This document shows, piece after piece, positions 39,993 to 50,356 of a stretch of 56,786 nt of DNA (positions are counted from its first letter, which is position 1; every line of letters starts with the position of its first letter). Position numbers and translations under genes: made by a program. The notes under the pieces were generated by a model that was not told the origin of the DNA, did not search any database, and was given only the letters and a program-made list of their open reading frames with translations. The stretch covers positions 1 through 56,786 of IMG/VR virus record IMGVR_UViG_3300046453_000187. One strand, 5' to 3'. The DNA is from a virus.

Positions 39993-41831
39993 ATGGCTCA
40001 CCGGCTGATTAAGCAAGCTGTCGCAGCCTATTTGCCTGCCATTCAAGAGGTGATAGCTCGCCCAGCCTACTCTGAGGTCATCTACACCCTTGAGAGTGTT
40101 CTCAAGTACAAAAAGACATATCAGACCGTAAACCTGACGTACTACGTTAACGGTAGATACTTTACGATTCCGACCAGGCTGTACAGCAGTACTGCGTATT
40201 GGGTTGACGAGATGGTCGCGACCTACATCAATCACCCAGCCGTTGAAGCGGTAGAGGGGCGAGATGCGCAGTACCTGACAGATAGCCAGATCGGATGGAA
40301 TGGTGGCGCGCAAAGCCTTGCTGTTAGCTCTGGCGACTTCTTCATGCAGGCCACGGTTAACTCCTCCGTTCAGGGTGTTCTGGTCGGCATCCAGGGTTCA
40401 GGCTTGCCGAGCGGCGTTTTCAATTCTCTCGAACACGCCGTGCTGGTGTCTGGCTCAAGGGTTTCTATTGTCGAGTCCGGAAATACCGTTCTGGATGCGG
40501 TCGCTTTCGCTGGCGACTTGCTTATAACAATCCAGCGTATCGGCAGTCAGATCACCTATCAAGCAGGCTCCCTAATTGATTATGTGAGCACTAGGCCGTC
40601 CACTGGATCAAAGGCTATGTCGGCAGTTCTTTATGCCGGCACTGACTATGTGGACGACCCCTCATTTGGCGCGCCTGGTCTTATGTCATCTCGCGGTGAT
40701 TGGGCGTGGGGGGATGGCAGCGGCGTCTATTCACTCAAGGTTTCATCACCTTGGCAGTGGCCAGGTTTTGCATCTCTGAACGATGGAGAGTTGAGCCTAA
40801 TCATTGATATGGATATGCGGGCGTCGGACGAGGATTACTCGGCTGTAACGCTCGAAATGGATGAGCCGATCATCTCAAAGGCTGCCGGCTTCAGCGAGGT
40901 CGATCTGGCGGTCGCAACGGTCGACATTCCAGTGGTTATGCAGGCCCTAGGAATAGATATCGATATCGGACGATCCTCGATGTCTTTCGGATCCACCATG
41001 CGCGCCTCCGATTATGACTATGGCGAGGTTGCGCTGGTTATGGATGAACCTTCTTTGACCGCTATATCCGAGGAGCTGCCGGAAGGCGAGGTGAACGCTG
41101 CAGACTTGGTCTACGTAGGCGATTACTACATTGTCGATCCGATGGCTTATGTGGATGTCGTCGAAAGTCTGTCGGTAGGCTCAGGATTTGAGTTGATCCT
41201 GGGTATGTCGGTCGATTTGGCAGACTACCTGTCGCTTTTCGATGAGATCGACGTTCGCCAGATAATCCTGGCGCTTCTGACGAACAACATCGGGCTGGCC
41301 GATTCCTCCCTGCGGTCGTCCAGGGACGTGTTCGACTATATCGACAGCGTTACCGGTTTGGCTGGGAGCTATGACTTCAGTGGCCACACCTACGCAACAA
41401 ATATCGTCAGCGGAGCGGTCGGCCGTTATGCGGGGTTCGATTTCGACGGGTTCTGCCGTGTGGGGATGAACTCCTATGGCATTCGCTCAGATGGTCTCTA
41501 CAAGCTCGGTTCGGAAAACGACAACGGATCCGCTATCGGTACCAGGGTGGACCTTTCTGCGGAAGACTTTGGCTCAGCGCAAGGCAAGCGGGTCGGAAAC
41601 ATCTTCATGGGGTTGAGCACCGATGGAAAGGTGTACGTCCGGATGACTGATGACGCAAAACAAGAGTTTATCTACCGGGCTTACCAGCGAAGGGATGAGT
41701 ACAGGGCGGACATGGGGCGGGGAAGCAAATCCCGCTTCTGGCGACTTCGCCTTGAGGTTGTAGATGCATCGCGTACAGAGCTCGACAACATCGAGTGGGT
41801 GATCACATCAACTGGACGCAGATCTAGTTAA
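39993..41831 (+). CDS. Large virion/tail protein
   Basis: A 612-residue protein. The N-terminal 200 residues look globular (YYVNGRYFTIPTRLYSSTAY). Duplicated elements then occur in the middle: DMRASDEDYSAVTLEMDEPI and, about 60 residues on, MRASDYDYGEVALVMDEP. The C-terminal 200 residues are beta-rich. Predicted structural, acting in tail or ejection apparatus. Confidence 0.7.
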   Translation: MAHRLIKQAVAAYLPAIQEVIARPAYSEVIYTLESVLKYKKTYQTVNLTYYVNGRYFTIPTRLYSSTAYWVDEMVATYINHPAVEAVEGRDAQYLTDSQIGWNGGAQSLAVSSGDFFMQATVNSSVQGVLVGIQGSGLPSGVFNSLEHAVLVSGSRVSIVESGNTVLDAVAFAGDLLITIQRIGSQITYQAGSLIDYVSTRPSTGSKAMSAVLYAGTDYVDDPSFGAPGLMSSRGDWAWGDGSGVYSLKVSSPWQWPGFASLNDGELSLIIDMDMRASDEDYSAVTLEMDEPIISKAAGFSEVDLAVATVDIPVVMQALGIDIDIGRSSMSFGSTMRASDYDYGEVALVMDEPSLTAISEELPEGEVNAADLVYVGDYYIVDPMAYVDVVESLSVGSGFELILGMSVDLADYLSLFDEIDVRQIILALLTNNIGLADSSLRSSRDVFDYIDSVTGLAGSYDFSGHTYATNIVSGAVGRYAGFDFDGFCRVGMNSYGIRSDGLYKLGSENDNGSAIGTRVDLSAEDFGSAQGKRVGNIFMGLSTDGKVYVRMTDDAKQEFIYRAYQRRDEYRADMGRGSKSRFWRLRLEVVDASRTELDNIEWVITSTGRRSS

Positions 41832-41841
41832 GGGGTAAGTC

Positions 41842-42948
41842 ATGGCATCAGAATACAGCAGCACAACTAGCCAGCTTTTTTCGCAAGCTTCCCGGGCGGT
41901 TTCCTTGGCTAGCGGCAGCGCTGGGCGGATCACCGCCTCTGCAAAACCGAGCCTCGCCGCAGTCTCGCTCTCGTATTCGGATAATGTGCCGAGCTTCGGA
42001 TATTCCGGGAATGCGCCAGCTTTCAACTATTCAGCTGGCTCAATTGCCGTAGGTGATATGCCGAAGTTTTCCGACCTTTTTGATGGTGCGGACAATTCGA
42101 ACCCTTTGATTGCTGATCTCAACAACAAGGTCGATGAGTGGCTGGCGAAATACTTTCCATCCATCAATGGTTCATTTCGAAACCTCACCGAGGACTGGTG
42201 TGCGAGTGTAATCGGCGGTACCAAGCCATTTGGGACAGCAGCTACCATTTTCGAAATGGTCTGGCAGCAGGCCAGAGACCGGGCGTACCGCACTGCGTCC
42301 AGCGAGCAGCGGCAGATTGAGGCATCTATGTCGTCCCGCGGCTTCAGTTTGCCTGTGGGCGCATTGGCCGATCTTCTAAGTCAATCCGAGCAAGCCGCAA
42401 CCTCGGCAATTCTGGATGTGAGCCGCGAACAGGCTATCAAAGATGCGGACATCAAGGCTGACTTGCTGAAACACGCAACATCCATTGCGACACAGCTAAA
42501 ACTTGGCATCCTGAGCGCCAGTGCCGACTACTTCAGGGCAATCTATTCCGTCCACGGGACCGCAATCGAGAAGGCGCGTATCCAGGCTCAACTCTACAGC
42601 ACCTACTACGGGGCGCTCTCCAACTACGCCAATGTCGAAGTATCCATTGAAGAACTTCGCCTTCGCGCCGCCCAGACAGAAGCTAACGTCAAGCTTTCTG
42701 GTGAGGACCTGAAGTTGCGCGCAGCCCAGGCATCCGCAGGAGTGGCGGTCAGTGGCCAGCAACTCAGGCTGCAGGCCGCTGAAGCCCGTGCCAACACTCT
42801 TATTGCAAGTGACCGCAATAAGGTCGGTCTGTACGGAGGCGATGCCCAGCCTGGCGCGCACGCGCAGGCCGCAAGGGGGTTCAGTGATGCTGCGGCGGCC
42901 GCATATAGCGCGGCTGGGTCGCTTACCGCGCAGATCGAGTCCGTTTAA
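41842..42948 (+). CDS. Helical virion protein with tandem coiled repeats
   Basis: A 368-residue protein with a low-complexity Ser-rich N-terminus, then long helices. Near residue 270 are three tandem copies of an 18-residue unit (RLRAAQTEANVKLSG / KLRAAQASAGVAVSG / RLQAAEARANTLIAS). Likely an internal or tail-associated virion protein. AAGGGG upstream. Confidence 0.7.
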   Translation: MASEYSSTTSQLFSQASRAVSLASGSAGRITASAKPSLAAVSLSYSDNVPSFGYSGNAPAFNYSAGSIAVGDMPKFSDLFDGADNSNPLIADLNNKVDEWLAKYFPSINGSFRNLTEDWCASVIGGTKPFGTAATIFEMVWQQARDRAYRTASSEQRQIEASMSSRGFSLPVGALADLLSQSEQAATSAILDVSREQAIKDADIKADLLKHATSIATQLKLGILSASADYFRAIYSVHGTAIEKARIQAQLYSTYYGALSNYANVEVSIEELRLRAAQTEANVKLSGEDLKLRAAQASAGVAVSGQQLRLQAAEARANTLIASDRNKVGLYGGDAQPGAHAQAARGFSDAAAAAYSAAGSLTAQIESV

Positions 42949-44960
42949 TGCCCCTGCTCATCACTAACCGGCTCCTGACCCGGGTCGGTACGGTTTTTTT
43001 GCGTACAGCAAGAGAGCTGGCTAAGGCTGCGTATCTCTCAAGGCAGCTAAACAAATATCAGATCATCAACGGTTTTCTGCTGCGTGCCAGCGGGCGCATC
43101 TCTGAATCTTCTGGACAGCCCATAGAAAAGGACAAGGGGTCCTATATTGCTGCGATCATGGATTTTCCGGGATACCTGTTTTTTGCGGGTCCAACAAAGA
43201 TTTCCGTAGGGTCCGTCGTGGGTATAGCGGTTCCTGTTGGGATTCGTGATGACTTCCAGCATCCCGGTAGCGAAAGCTCCTATGCAGTAACCGACAAGCA
43301 AAGCTATTTGCTTCTTCCTTCACCATCTCGTCAGAGCGCCGCACCTCAGCAGTACGCTACGGATTGGTTCCCAGCAATACAGCAGCGTGCATGGTTTCTA
43401 GGGTATAGCAGACTTGATATTCCGACCCTGCAGGCCTTTCCTGACACCATAAACTGGTATCTTGATGATGAAAGATACTTCGATTACGGTTGCGAGGTCG
43501 CTCTAACCGGTTCGATCACATCGCTATTTACGTCAGCTCGGAGCTTGAAGATTGAGAATGGCGGAATCACTATAGGCGAGGTTGCATCCAGCTATTTTCT
43601 GAGAAACCAGTACGCCATTGATGAGGGTGATCTTCCGCAAGAGTGGAAGCTTTATCCTAGGCGCCTTGTGCCTCTCAATCAGTCATCTGGCGCGGTTGCT
43701 GTACGCCGTTACCCTGGGGATACTTTGAATGGATTCGCCATCATCCCTGCTTCTGCGGAAACAACTCTTGAGGGGGATGACCGATATTGTCACGCCGCGA
43801 GAACCTTTCGCCAGAGCCAACAGATATGGGGAAATTCGAGTACTGGTTTCGCTTACGACAAGTATGGCGAGCAAGGACTACTGATCGCGGTCGGCTCCCA
43901 GAATCGATCCGATTACGACCCGGAAGCGGGCGCCCAGGTCTTCGCCGATACAGAGAGGATGCTAATCGTCTCGCCGTTTGATCTAGCGCCCAATTACCTC
44001 CAGCCATATCCTGCGACAATCCCGGCAGACATCACGAGTGGGCGCCCAGAACTCCCGAACTTCGGCACCTTTTACTACCCGACGCCGGTTCAGTGCGGAG
44101 AGGACTTCGCGGTATTCAGTGCCTACACAACATATCGAGACATGGAAGATATCGAGAACCCTGCAACCTCTGGGATGGCCGGCGATCTCTGGTCAGTTTT
44201 GACAACCCTGCCAAACGGCCAGACGATCTCGATAAGAGCTGATTGGAACGCACCTAACGGAGAGATTCCGACAGGCGTGGCTGGAGAGTTCATGCAGCCA
44301 TGGATTGTCGGCGGCGCCCCGGTCCTGACCGGCGATAACAAAGCGACGGCCTATTGCCTGGTGTGGGAGCAAACCTATCTGAGAGATTCAAGTACTGCTG
44401 TTCGAGGTGAATGGGCTATGTACTCAACAAGCGGCGCCGCACCAGTCAGGCTCGTATTCACAGGTGGGGCGCCTTTGTTCTCGATTTTGCTCAGAAATGG
44501 TCCCTATCTAGTTACTAATTCAAGCTATGACATAGCGAACCCAAAGTCTGCTTTGTATTACGCCGGCGAAAACAAGCTTGTAACGGCCTGCACGGATTAC
44601 CCGCCATCCCCGACAAGCAAGTCAATAAAGTGCGCGATATTCGATGTTGCGTCCGGGTCGTTGACTATTGGAGGAGAGATAGCTGTTTCTACCAGTCAGT
44701 TGGACAAGTGCGTAGTGACCGTCGCAAGGCCGTTTATGGCTGCAGTAGCAGGCGGCGAGGAGACTCCTGCTGTTCTTTTAGCCTCCGTGACGGAGCAGCT
44801 CGTGGGTAATAACGGGGCAGGGAAAACATACATCTCAATCGACGGTGGTGACAGCTGGCGTGAATACGTAACCGATGCTGGCGGTCAGGGTGGGTCATTC
44901 TACGTTGGCAACAAGCTGTGGAAGTTCGACCTAACTAAAGGCCTGGATGGAAGATCATGA
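42948..44960 (+). CDS. Large virion protein of unknown role
   Basis: A 670-residue protein, mostly beta-rich, with an N-terminal helical stretch (LRTARELAKAAYLSRQLNKY). No lyase, hydrolase or fibre motif seen. It lies in the row of large virion genes and its ATG overlaps the previous stop by one base. Visibly more A+T-rich than the neighbouring capsid genes. Confidence 0.7.
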   Translation: MPLLITNRLLTRVGTVFLRTARELAKAAYLSRQLNKYQIINGFLLRASGRISESSGQPIEKDKGSYIAAIMDFPGYLFFAGPTKISVGSVVGIAVPVGIRDDFQHPGSESSYAVTDKQSYLLLPSPSRQSAAPQQYATDWFPAIQQRAWFLGYSRLDIPTLQAFPDTINWYLDDERYFDYGCEVALTGSITSLFTSARSLKIENGGITIGEVASSYFLRNQYAIDEGDLPQEWKLYPRRLVPLNQSSGAVAVRRYPGDTLNGFAIIPASAETTLEGDDRYCHAARTFRQSQQIWGNSSTGFAYDKYGEQGLLIAVGSQNRSDYDPEAGAQVFADTERMLIVSPFDLAPNYLQPYPATIPADITSGRPELPNFGTFYYPTPVQCGEDFAVFSAYTTYRDMEDIENPATSGMAGDLWSVLTTLPNGQTISIRADWNAPNGEIPTGVAGEFMQPWIVGGAPVLTGDNKATAYCLVWEQTYLRDSSTAVRGEWAMYSTSGAAPVRLVFTGGAPLFSILLRNGPYLVTNSSYDIANPKSALYYAGENKLVTACTDYPPSPTSKSIKCAIFDVASGSLTIGGEIAVSTSQLDKCVVTVARPFMAAVAGGEETPAVLLASVTEQLVGNNGAGKTYISIDGGDSWREYVTDAGGQGGSFYVGNKLWKFDLTKGLDGRS

Positions 44961-44961
44961 A

Positions 44962-45939
44962 ATGAAGATCAGCATAGCCAAAGGTTCTACCTCATCGAAA
45001 ACGCTCTATGAGCTCGACTCCTCCACCAACATCGGACAGGACCTATATTGGGATGCCGACCTGGGTTCCGATGAGATTCGCGCCTTTAGCTTTATGAATA
45101 GGAAGGTGCGTGGCGTTCTATCTGACTCGGGAGGAATTTACCGAGCATTCAACGGAACTGCCAGCCTTGCGCCGACGAAGATAGCAACGAGCGCGATAAC
45201 CAGAATGGCGATCGCAAGTGGGAGTATGATTTTCTCGCCTGGCGGGAACACAGCACTGGCTTTGTCTGCGTCAGGCACCGCCTGGATATCTGTCGATTTT
45301 AGCAGCGGAATTCCCGAGTCCAGGACGCAGCCAGCTGGCAATTTTCCTAAGTCTGCGGAGAGGGGCATGATGTCCTTTGACGACGGCACATCGAGGCTGC
45401 TCCAAGTCGACGCTGGTGCGGGCGTCGTCAGACTCTCCACTGTTGTCGGAAATGGGGCTCCGCTCAACATCGCGACGACCATGCCCATAGGCGCTCTTAC
45501 CATCACAGGTAACGAGGGAGAGACAACACCACTGATCTACATAGCCGGCAGTGTGAACTGCACCGTCGTAATGGGCAGGCTTGCTCGGCAGATCGCTGCC
45601 GAAGGGCTGGGTACCGCGCTGTCCTTTGATATGTGGATCATTCTTCCGGGTGAGCCGCTGGGACTGCCAGCCAAATATTTTTCAGCGAAATATACGGGCC
45701 AGGCATCAGCGCCGAGTCCGAGCGGGGTGCAGACGCTAGGGTTTGCTGACTTCACTGTAGCGCCGCCCTTAATCAAGGAGATTGAGGTCTACCCGGATTT
45801 TACATACTCAACAGCTTACGAGCAGGCGGTTCCATTCTCCGATCTTATGGGCTTCATCGGCTTTAATGTTGCCCCATCAACCGCCAAGCAATTCTGGTCA
45901 CGATACGTACGATCATTCGAACTCGCCGAGGAAGCTTGA
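44962..45939 (+). CDS. Virion protein of unknown role
   Basis: A 325-residue beta-rich protein (MKISIAKGSTSSKTLYEL). GGAAG lies eight bases before the ATG at 44962; an in-frame ATG at 44947 overlapping the previous gene is an alternative. It ends just before late motif F. Function unknown. Confidence 0.7.
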   Translation: MKISIAKGSTSSKTLYELDSSTNIGQDLYWDADLGSDEIRAFSFMNRKVRGVLSDSGGIYRAFNGTASLAPTKIATSAITRMAIASGSMIFSPGGNTALALSASGTAWISVDFSSGIPESRTQPAGNFPKSAERGMMSFDDGTSRLLQVDAGAGVVRLSTVVGNGAPLNIATTMPIGALTITGNEGETTPLIYIAGSVNCTVVMGRLARQIAAEGLGTALSFDMWIILPGEPLGLPAKYFSAKYTGQASAPSPSGVQTLGFADFTVAPPLIKEIEVYPDFTYSTAYEQAVPFSDLMGFIGFNVAPSTAKQFWSRYVRSFELAEEA

Positions 45940-45959
45940 TCTGCCTTTAGAGTCACATA
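45936..45959 (+). promoter_or_regulatory. Late-motif copy F, before the internal virion genes
   Basis: TTG at 45936-45938 (overlapping the stop codon of the previous gene), 12 bases, AGTCACATA at 45951-45959; 33 bases before the next start. Confidence 0.75.
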
Positions 45960-45992
45960 GCCTTAGGCGAAACCGCTTAAGGAGTGACCGAA

Positions 45993-47705
45993 ATGGCTAT
46001 TGGCGAAATCGTCGGAGATCTGGCGACGATGTACCTGACACCCGCCCAGCGAGCCGCGCAGGCGCTAAAGTCTTCCGGCGCTTCCGGCGTGGTGGGTCGG
46101 GCCCAGCAACAGTTACCTACTGCTGCAGGCCTCGCATCGTTTGCGCCAGGTGGGCAAGCGCAAAGCGCCCCAGCCGTAGCGCCACAAACAGCCAACCTCT
46201 CAAGTTTGTCTCCTGGCGCCACAACACTCAAGGCAGCAGCGCCAGCAACGGCTGATAAGCCATTGAACCTGTCATCGCTCGCGCCTACAGGTGTCCTTCC
46301 GACTGCCAACTCGCCGGCCTATCCAGTGCCAGCGCAGCAGCGCGCCATGGATCTTCGCGATATGGGTCCAGCGGACAGTCCGCTGCCAGCACCCACCGCC
46401 AATCTTGAGTCGATGTACCGACCTACAGGCATTGGGCAGGGCAGCAATGCCATTGCAGGCCGAATGGGGGCTGACGGAACAGCGGAGTTCTCCAACGCCA
46501 AGCCCGACCTTGCGAGCGCCGCAGGTCTCGCGAGCCTGAACACAGTTCCACAACCCGGCCAAGAGGCGGCTCCCCTGTCGCTCGCCGATCTTGCTCCAGG
46601 CGGCAAAGCCAATCCGGGCGCGAATGCTGATTTCGCATCACTGGGATCGGCTCGAAATCTGGGCGATGGGGTGGGGACATTTAGCCAAGCGGCGCCGGGT
46701 GACTCGGCCTTGGCTCTGTCACGCTTCGGCCGCGCCAACGAAATCCGCCGCGCAGGCGCAGAGCAAGACAGCCTTGATCTGGCAAACGCCCGGAACTTGC
46801 AGGCTAACCAGCTCGGCGTGGTTCGAGATAGCAGCCAGCCGGTTACGCGTAGCGAAGTGGCCGCCGCAGGCCTTGAGCGGCAGAATCGCCTGAACCTCGC
46901 TGACGCCGCCAACTTTGCCCAAAGCGTCGTAAACAATCGACGTACCGGCCAGAGCGCCGATCGCCAGGAACGCCAGGCTATGCGGCTCGAGGATATTCTC
47001 ACAGCCGGTACCGCCCCGAACGCGACACCTGAGCAGCGAGCTGCCGCCCAGCGCGCTCAAGACCCGGACGGCTCAAAAGCCCTTGCTCGGCAACTCACTC
47101 AATCTCAGATCGACGAAAAGCAGGCAAGCACTACTAAGACGCGAGCAGAAACAGCCGCGATCGGGACGGCCGGGCCAAAGTTGACCGAGGGGCAGTCTAA
47201 AGACTTGAACTACTTTGGCCGTGGGAATGTGGCCAATGGGAGGCTTGAAGAACAGGCTGGAGCGCTTACAGGTATCTCTGACACCTTGATCAGAGGAATA
47301 CCCGTGATAGGCGATTCAGCAGTTGGCAATGCACTCGTATCCAGTGAGCGACAACTGGCCGAACAATCAGGCAAAGAATTTGTATCGGCGATCCTGAGGA
47401 AGGACAGCGGTGCAGCGATTACCAAAGAAGAGATGGACACCTACGGGAAGATGTATCTTCCGCAATCCGGCGACAGTCCGGACACCATCAAGCAAAAGCA
47501 CGAAGCCCGCACGCAAGCACTCCAGGGTATCCGCGATGGACTAGGGACCGCGCAGATTTTAGCTGCCCCAGTAGCTAAACCCGCCGCTCCCACTACAGCG
47601 CAGCCCCGACCAGCAGCATCCGCTCCAGCTGTTGGCACAATTCAGCAAGGCTACGTTTTTCTTGGCGGTGATCCAGCGAGCCAAGCTAACTGGAGGGCGC
47701 AGTAA
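45993..47705 (+). CDS. Internal virion/ejection protein with short repeats
   Basis: A 570-residue Ala-, Gln- and Pro-rich, low-complexity protein. A short motif, NLSSLAP/LADLAPGG/LASFAPGG-like, recurs about every 30-40 residues through the first 210 residues. The rest is helical. Large Ala-rich proteins at the end of podovirus virion clusters are usually ejected with DNA. AAGGAG is eight bases before the ATG. Confidence 0.75.
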   Translation: MAIGEIVGDLATMYLTPAQRAAQALKSSGASGVVGRAQQQLPTAAGLASFAPGGQAQSAPAVAPQTANLSSLSPGATTLKAAAPATADKPLNLSSLAPTGVLPTANSPAYPVPAQQRAMDLRDMGPADSPLPAPTANLESMYRPTGIGQGSNAIAGRMGADGTAEFSNAKPDLASAAGLASLNTVPQPGQEAAPLSLADLAPGGKANPGANADFASLGSARNLGDGVGTFSQAAPGDSALALSRFGRANEIRRAGAEQDSLDLANARNLQANQLGVVRDSSQPVTRSEVAAAGLERQNRLNLADAANFAQSVVNNRRTGQSADRQERQAMRLEDILTAGTAPNATPEQRAAAQRAQDPDGSKALARQLTQSQIDEKQASTTKTRAETAAIGTAGPKLTEGQSKDLNYFGRGNVANGRLEEQAGALTGISDTLIRGIPVIGDSAVGNALVSSERQLAEQSGKEFVSAILRKDSGAAITKEEMDTYGKMYLPQSGDSPDTIKQKHEARTQALQGIRDGLGTAQILAAPVAKPAAPTTAQPRPAASAPAVGTIQQGYVFLGGDPASQANWRAQ

Positions 47706-50086
47706 TGGCTGGCCCATGGGAGCAATACCAAACACCGGCAGCCGCCTCAACTGAGGACAATTCGCCAGCTCAGGTGTCGGACGGTCCATGGTCTCAGTAT
47801 CAGCCTGCAGCCCAGACGGCCACAGCGGCTCCTGCATCACCAGTGGCAACATCCGTTGAGCCGACTAAAAAATCGCCCGAGATCTCCGTCGCTGACGCCG
47901 CGGTAAACAAGACATTCACGGGGCTGCTCGGTAATTACTGGGATGAGATCGGGGCTGGGATCGATGCTGCAATCAAGCCGGTTACTGGAGATTTCGGTAA
48001 CCCTGGCAGCAATGCCGATACCTTTTCCCAGCGTTACGACGAAAACCTCGCGACCAACCGAGCGGCACTGAAGGCTGCGTCGGATCAGCATCCAGTTGTT
48101 AGCGTTGCTGGTGAAATCGCTGGCGGCATCGTCCCTGCTTTGTTGACGGGCGGGGCTGCAGCACCTGCTTCGCTGGGCGGCGCGGTTGTACGCGGAGCGG
48201 CCACGGGTGCAGGGTATGGCGCGGTATATGGATCGGGCGGCGCAGAGGGCGACCTTACTGATCGCCTGGTTGAAGGCGGGCAGGGCGCACTTGTCGGCGC
48301 AGCTCTGGGCGGTGCCATACCTGGAGTGCTCGCAGGAGCATCTTCGCTGGCCAGAAAGGCCGCAACACCATCTACCGCGAGTCGCATCGCGAACGACATG
48401 CCGGACCAGGCGGCGCCTCCCGCATCAGCGACCCCCAGTGCACCAGTCTCTGGGGCTATGGATGCGACCGAATCCGCCTCCCAGCAGGCAACTCAGGCCA
48501 TCGTAAATGCAGCGAACGCATCCAAGTCCGGCCGTGAGCTTGCCCAAGGCGAATTGGCCGCAGTCGTGCAACCTCAGCAGTCTGTTATTGATGCAGCCGG
48601 CCGATTGGGCGTGGATGGATTGACCCCAGCTCAAGTATCGGGCAGTCAGGCTTATCGCAATATCGAAGGCGCGCTGTCCGCCATCCCCGGGAGCGCATTA
48701 AACGAGCAGAAGAAAAGCAGCTACATGCAGCTTGCTCAGAAAGCTGACGAGTTCATCACGGAATTCGGCGGTAACACGGATAAGGCCGCATTCTCGGATC
48801 AGTTCAAGCGCAATGCGCTGTCGACGATTGACGGGCTTAAAACGCAGGCTGACGACCTGTACGGATACATCGGGAAGCAGATCCCGAGGACAACACAGGC
48901 CCCCGCCAGTAACACCGTCGCTTACATTGAGGGTAAGGTCGCCGATCTTGGTGGCGCGCCTTTGCTGAATGGTGATGAGCGCAAAGCATTGAGCATCTTA
49001 TCGCCGGTCAGCAGAACCGAGCCGAATCCGCTGGTGCCGGGCACTGTGCAGACCATCGTCAAAAACCCTACATACGCTGCGCTGGACATGGTCCGCAAGC
49101 AAGTTGGTCAGGGCTACAGTAGAGCCGGCCCCTTCAAGGATATGCAAACCGGCCAGCTGGACGCTCTATATAGCTCTCTGACACGAGATCAAGAGGCGCT
49201 GGTGAACTCTATCAGCCCGGAACTGGCATCAATTTATCAAGGTGCAAAGGGTGTTGTCGCGCAGCGCAAGGGCCTGGAGGAGGGCTTGCAGTCTGTTCTG
49301 GGCAAAGACCTGTCGGGATCCATTGCGACCAGCCTCGGATCATCTGTAAAGCAATTGGCGTCAGGCAACTTCAAGAACTTCGACAACATCATCCAGAACA
49401 TCCCTGAGGGGAGTCGTCAGGATGCGATCGTTACCGCTCTGAATGACGCCTTTACTAACAAGTCAGGAGCTCAGAAACAACTGAGCACCTCCGGCTTCGT
49501 AGACTGGTACGGCGACCTCAGCCGGAATAATGCTGCCCGGTCAAGGATCGCAAAGTATCTACCCGAGGATGCCCAGAAGCGGCTGGACGACATTTACACC
49601 GTGGCCAAGGGCATGAAGGATGCCTCCGACGAGGTCGTCAAGACGGGTGTTTCGCTTGGGGTGTTGAAGGATTATGCGGCCCAGGGCGGGCTTCTGAGTC
49701 GGATATGGGATGTGGCCAAGCCAGCCGCGGCTGCTGAAGGGCTGACCAGCACAATCGGCCTGCCGGGCGTCGGGGCTATTGGAGTCATCGCCAGCGCGGC
49801 TGCTAAGCCTCGCACTCCGATCCAAGAGAGTGCAGGCAACCTGATCGCCTCGCCACAGTTTCAAAACATGGTTAAGGCCTACTCTTCGAGCGGGGGGCAG
49901 CTCAAAGCCAACGTTCTCGCACGTGAGAAGCAACTGGTCCGCACTCAGGCTTATAGGAATTGGGAATCGAGCTTGAGCGAAGCTTCGCGCCAGAGCGTCA
50001 AGGCGGTTGGTCCGCTTGCATATCTTACCGCTCCGGCGCCGAAGCCCGCTCCAGTCGAGTTGCCAGCTACCACCATCACCCCATAA
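47705..50086 (+). CDS. Large internal virion/DNA-ejection protein
   Basis: A 793-residue protein. The N-terminus carries two copies of a GPW-x-QYQ motif (GPWEQYQ, GPWSQYQ). A glycine-rich hydrophobic region follows (about 140-225: GGIVPALLTGGAAAPASLGG ... ALVGAALGGAIPGVLAG) and could insert in membrane. The remainder is helical. Fits podovirus ejection proteins that form a trans-envelope channel. One-base overlap with the previous gene. Confidence 0.78.
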   Translation: MAGPWEQYQTPAAASTEDNSPAQVSDGPWSQYQPAAQTATAAPASPVATSVEPTKKSPEISVADAAVNKTFTGLLGNYWDEIGAGIDAAIKPVTGDFGNPGSNADTFSQRYDENLATNRAALKAASDQHPVVSVAGEIAGGIVPALLTGGAAAPASLGGAVVRGAATGAGYGAVYGSGGAEGDLTDRLVEGGQGALVGAALGGAIPGVLAGASSLARKAATPSTASRIANDMPDQAAPPASATPSAPVSGAMDATESASQQATQAIVNAANASKSGRELAQGELAAVVQPQQSVIDAAGRLGVDGLTPAQVSGSQAYRNIEGALSAIPGSALNEQKKSSYMQLAQKADEFITEFGGNTDKAAFSDQFKRNALSTIDGLKTQADDLYGYIGKQIPRTTQAPASNTVAYIEGKVADLGGAPLLNGDERKALSILSPVSRTEPNPLVPGTVQTIVKNPTYAALDMVRKQVGQGYSRAGPFKDMQTGQLDALYSSLTRDQEALVNSISPELASIYQGAKGVVAQRKGLEEGLQSVLGKDLSGSIATSLGSSVKQLASGNFKNFDNIIQNIPEGSRQDAIVTALNDAFTNKSGAQKQLSTSGFVDWYGDLSRNNAARSRIAKYLPEDAQKRLDDIYTVAKGMKDASDEVVKTGVSLGVLKDYAAQGGLLSRIWDVAKPAAAAEGLTSTIGLPGVGAIGVIASAAAKPRTPIQESAGNLIASPQFQNMVKAYSSSGGQLKANVLAREKQLVRTQAYRNWESSLSEASRQSVKAVGPLAYLTAPAPKPAPVELPATTITP

Positions 50087-50119
50087 CCGATAAGATGTGC
50101 ATCTACGATGGAGCGCCCG

Positions 50120-50356
50120 ATGCAGCCAGTTAAAATACGATTTGCTTACAAAAGAGGATTCAGAAGGACTTTCCTCTGCGTAGCCGCTCTTTGGCTTGCC
50201 CTCGTTGGATTTGCCCGATGGGGAAGGGCTGCTGGCAATTTTCCTGATTTCTTGGAGAGTTTCTTCCAGATAGGAGTCTTGCCAATGCTCGCCCTCTACC
50301 TGTTCGGCGTCATCTGCGTCTGGATCATCGAAGGCTTCGCGCGGGCCGATCGCTAG
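50120..50356 (+). CDS. Small two-helix membrane protein
   Basis: A 78-residue protein with a basic N-terminus (KIRFAYKRGFRRTF), two hydrophobic helices (FLCVAALWLALVGF and VLPMLALYLFGVICVWII) and a short tail. The ATG at 50120 has GGAG upstream; 50108 is alternative. Could act in envelope modification or superinfection exclusion; unknown. Confidence 0.65.
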   Translation: MQPVKIRFAYKRGFRRTFLCVAALWLALVGFARWGRAAGNFPDFLESFFQIGVLPMLALYLFGVICVWIIEGFARADR

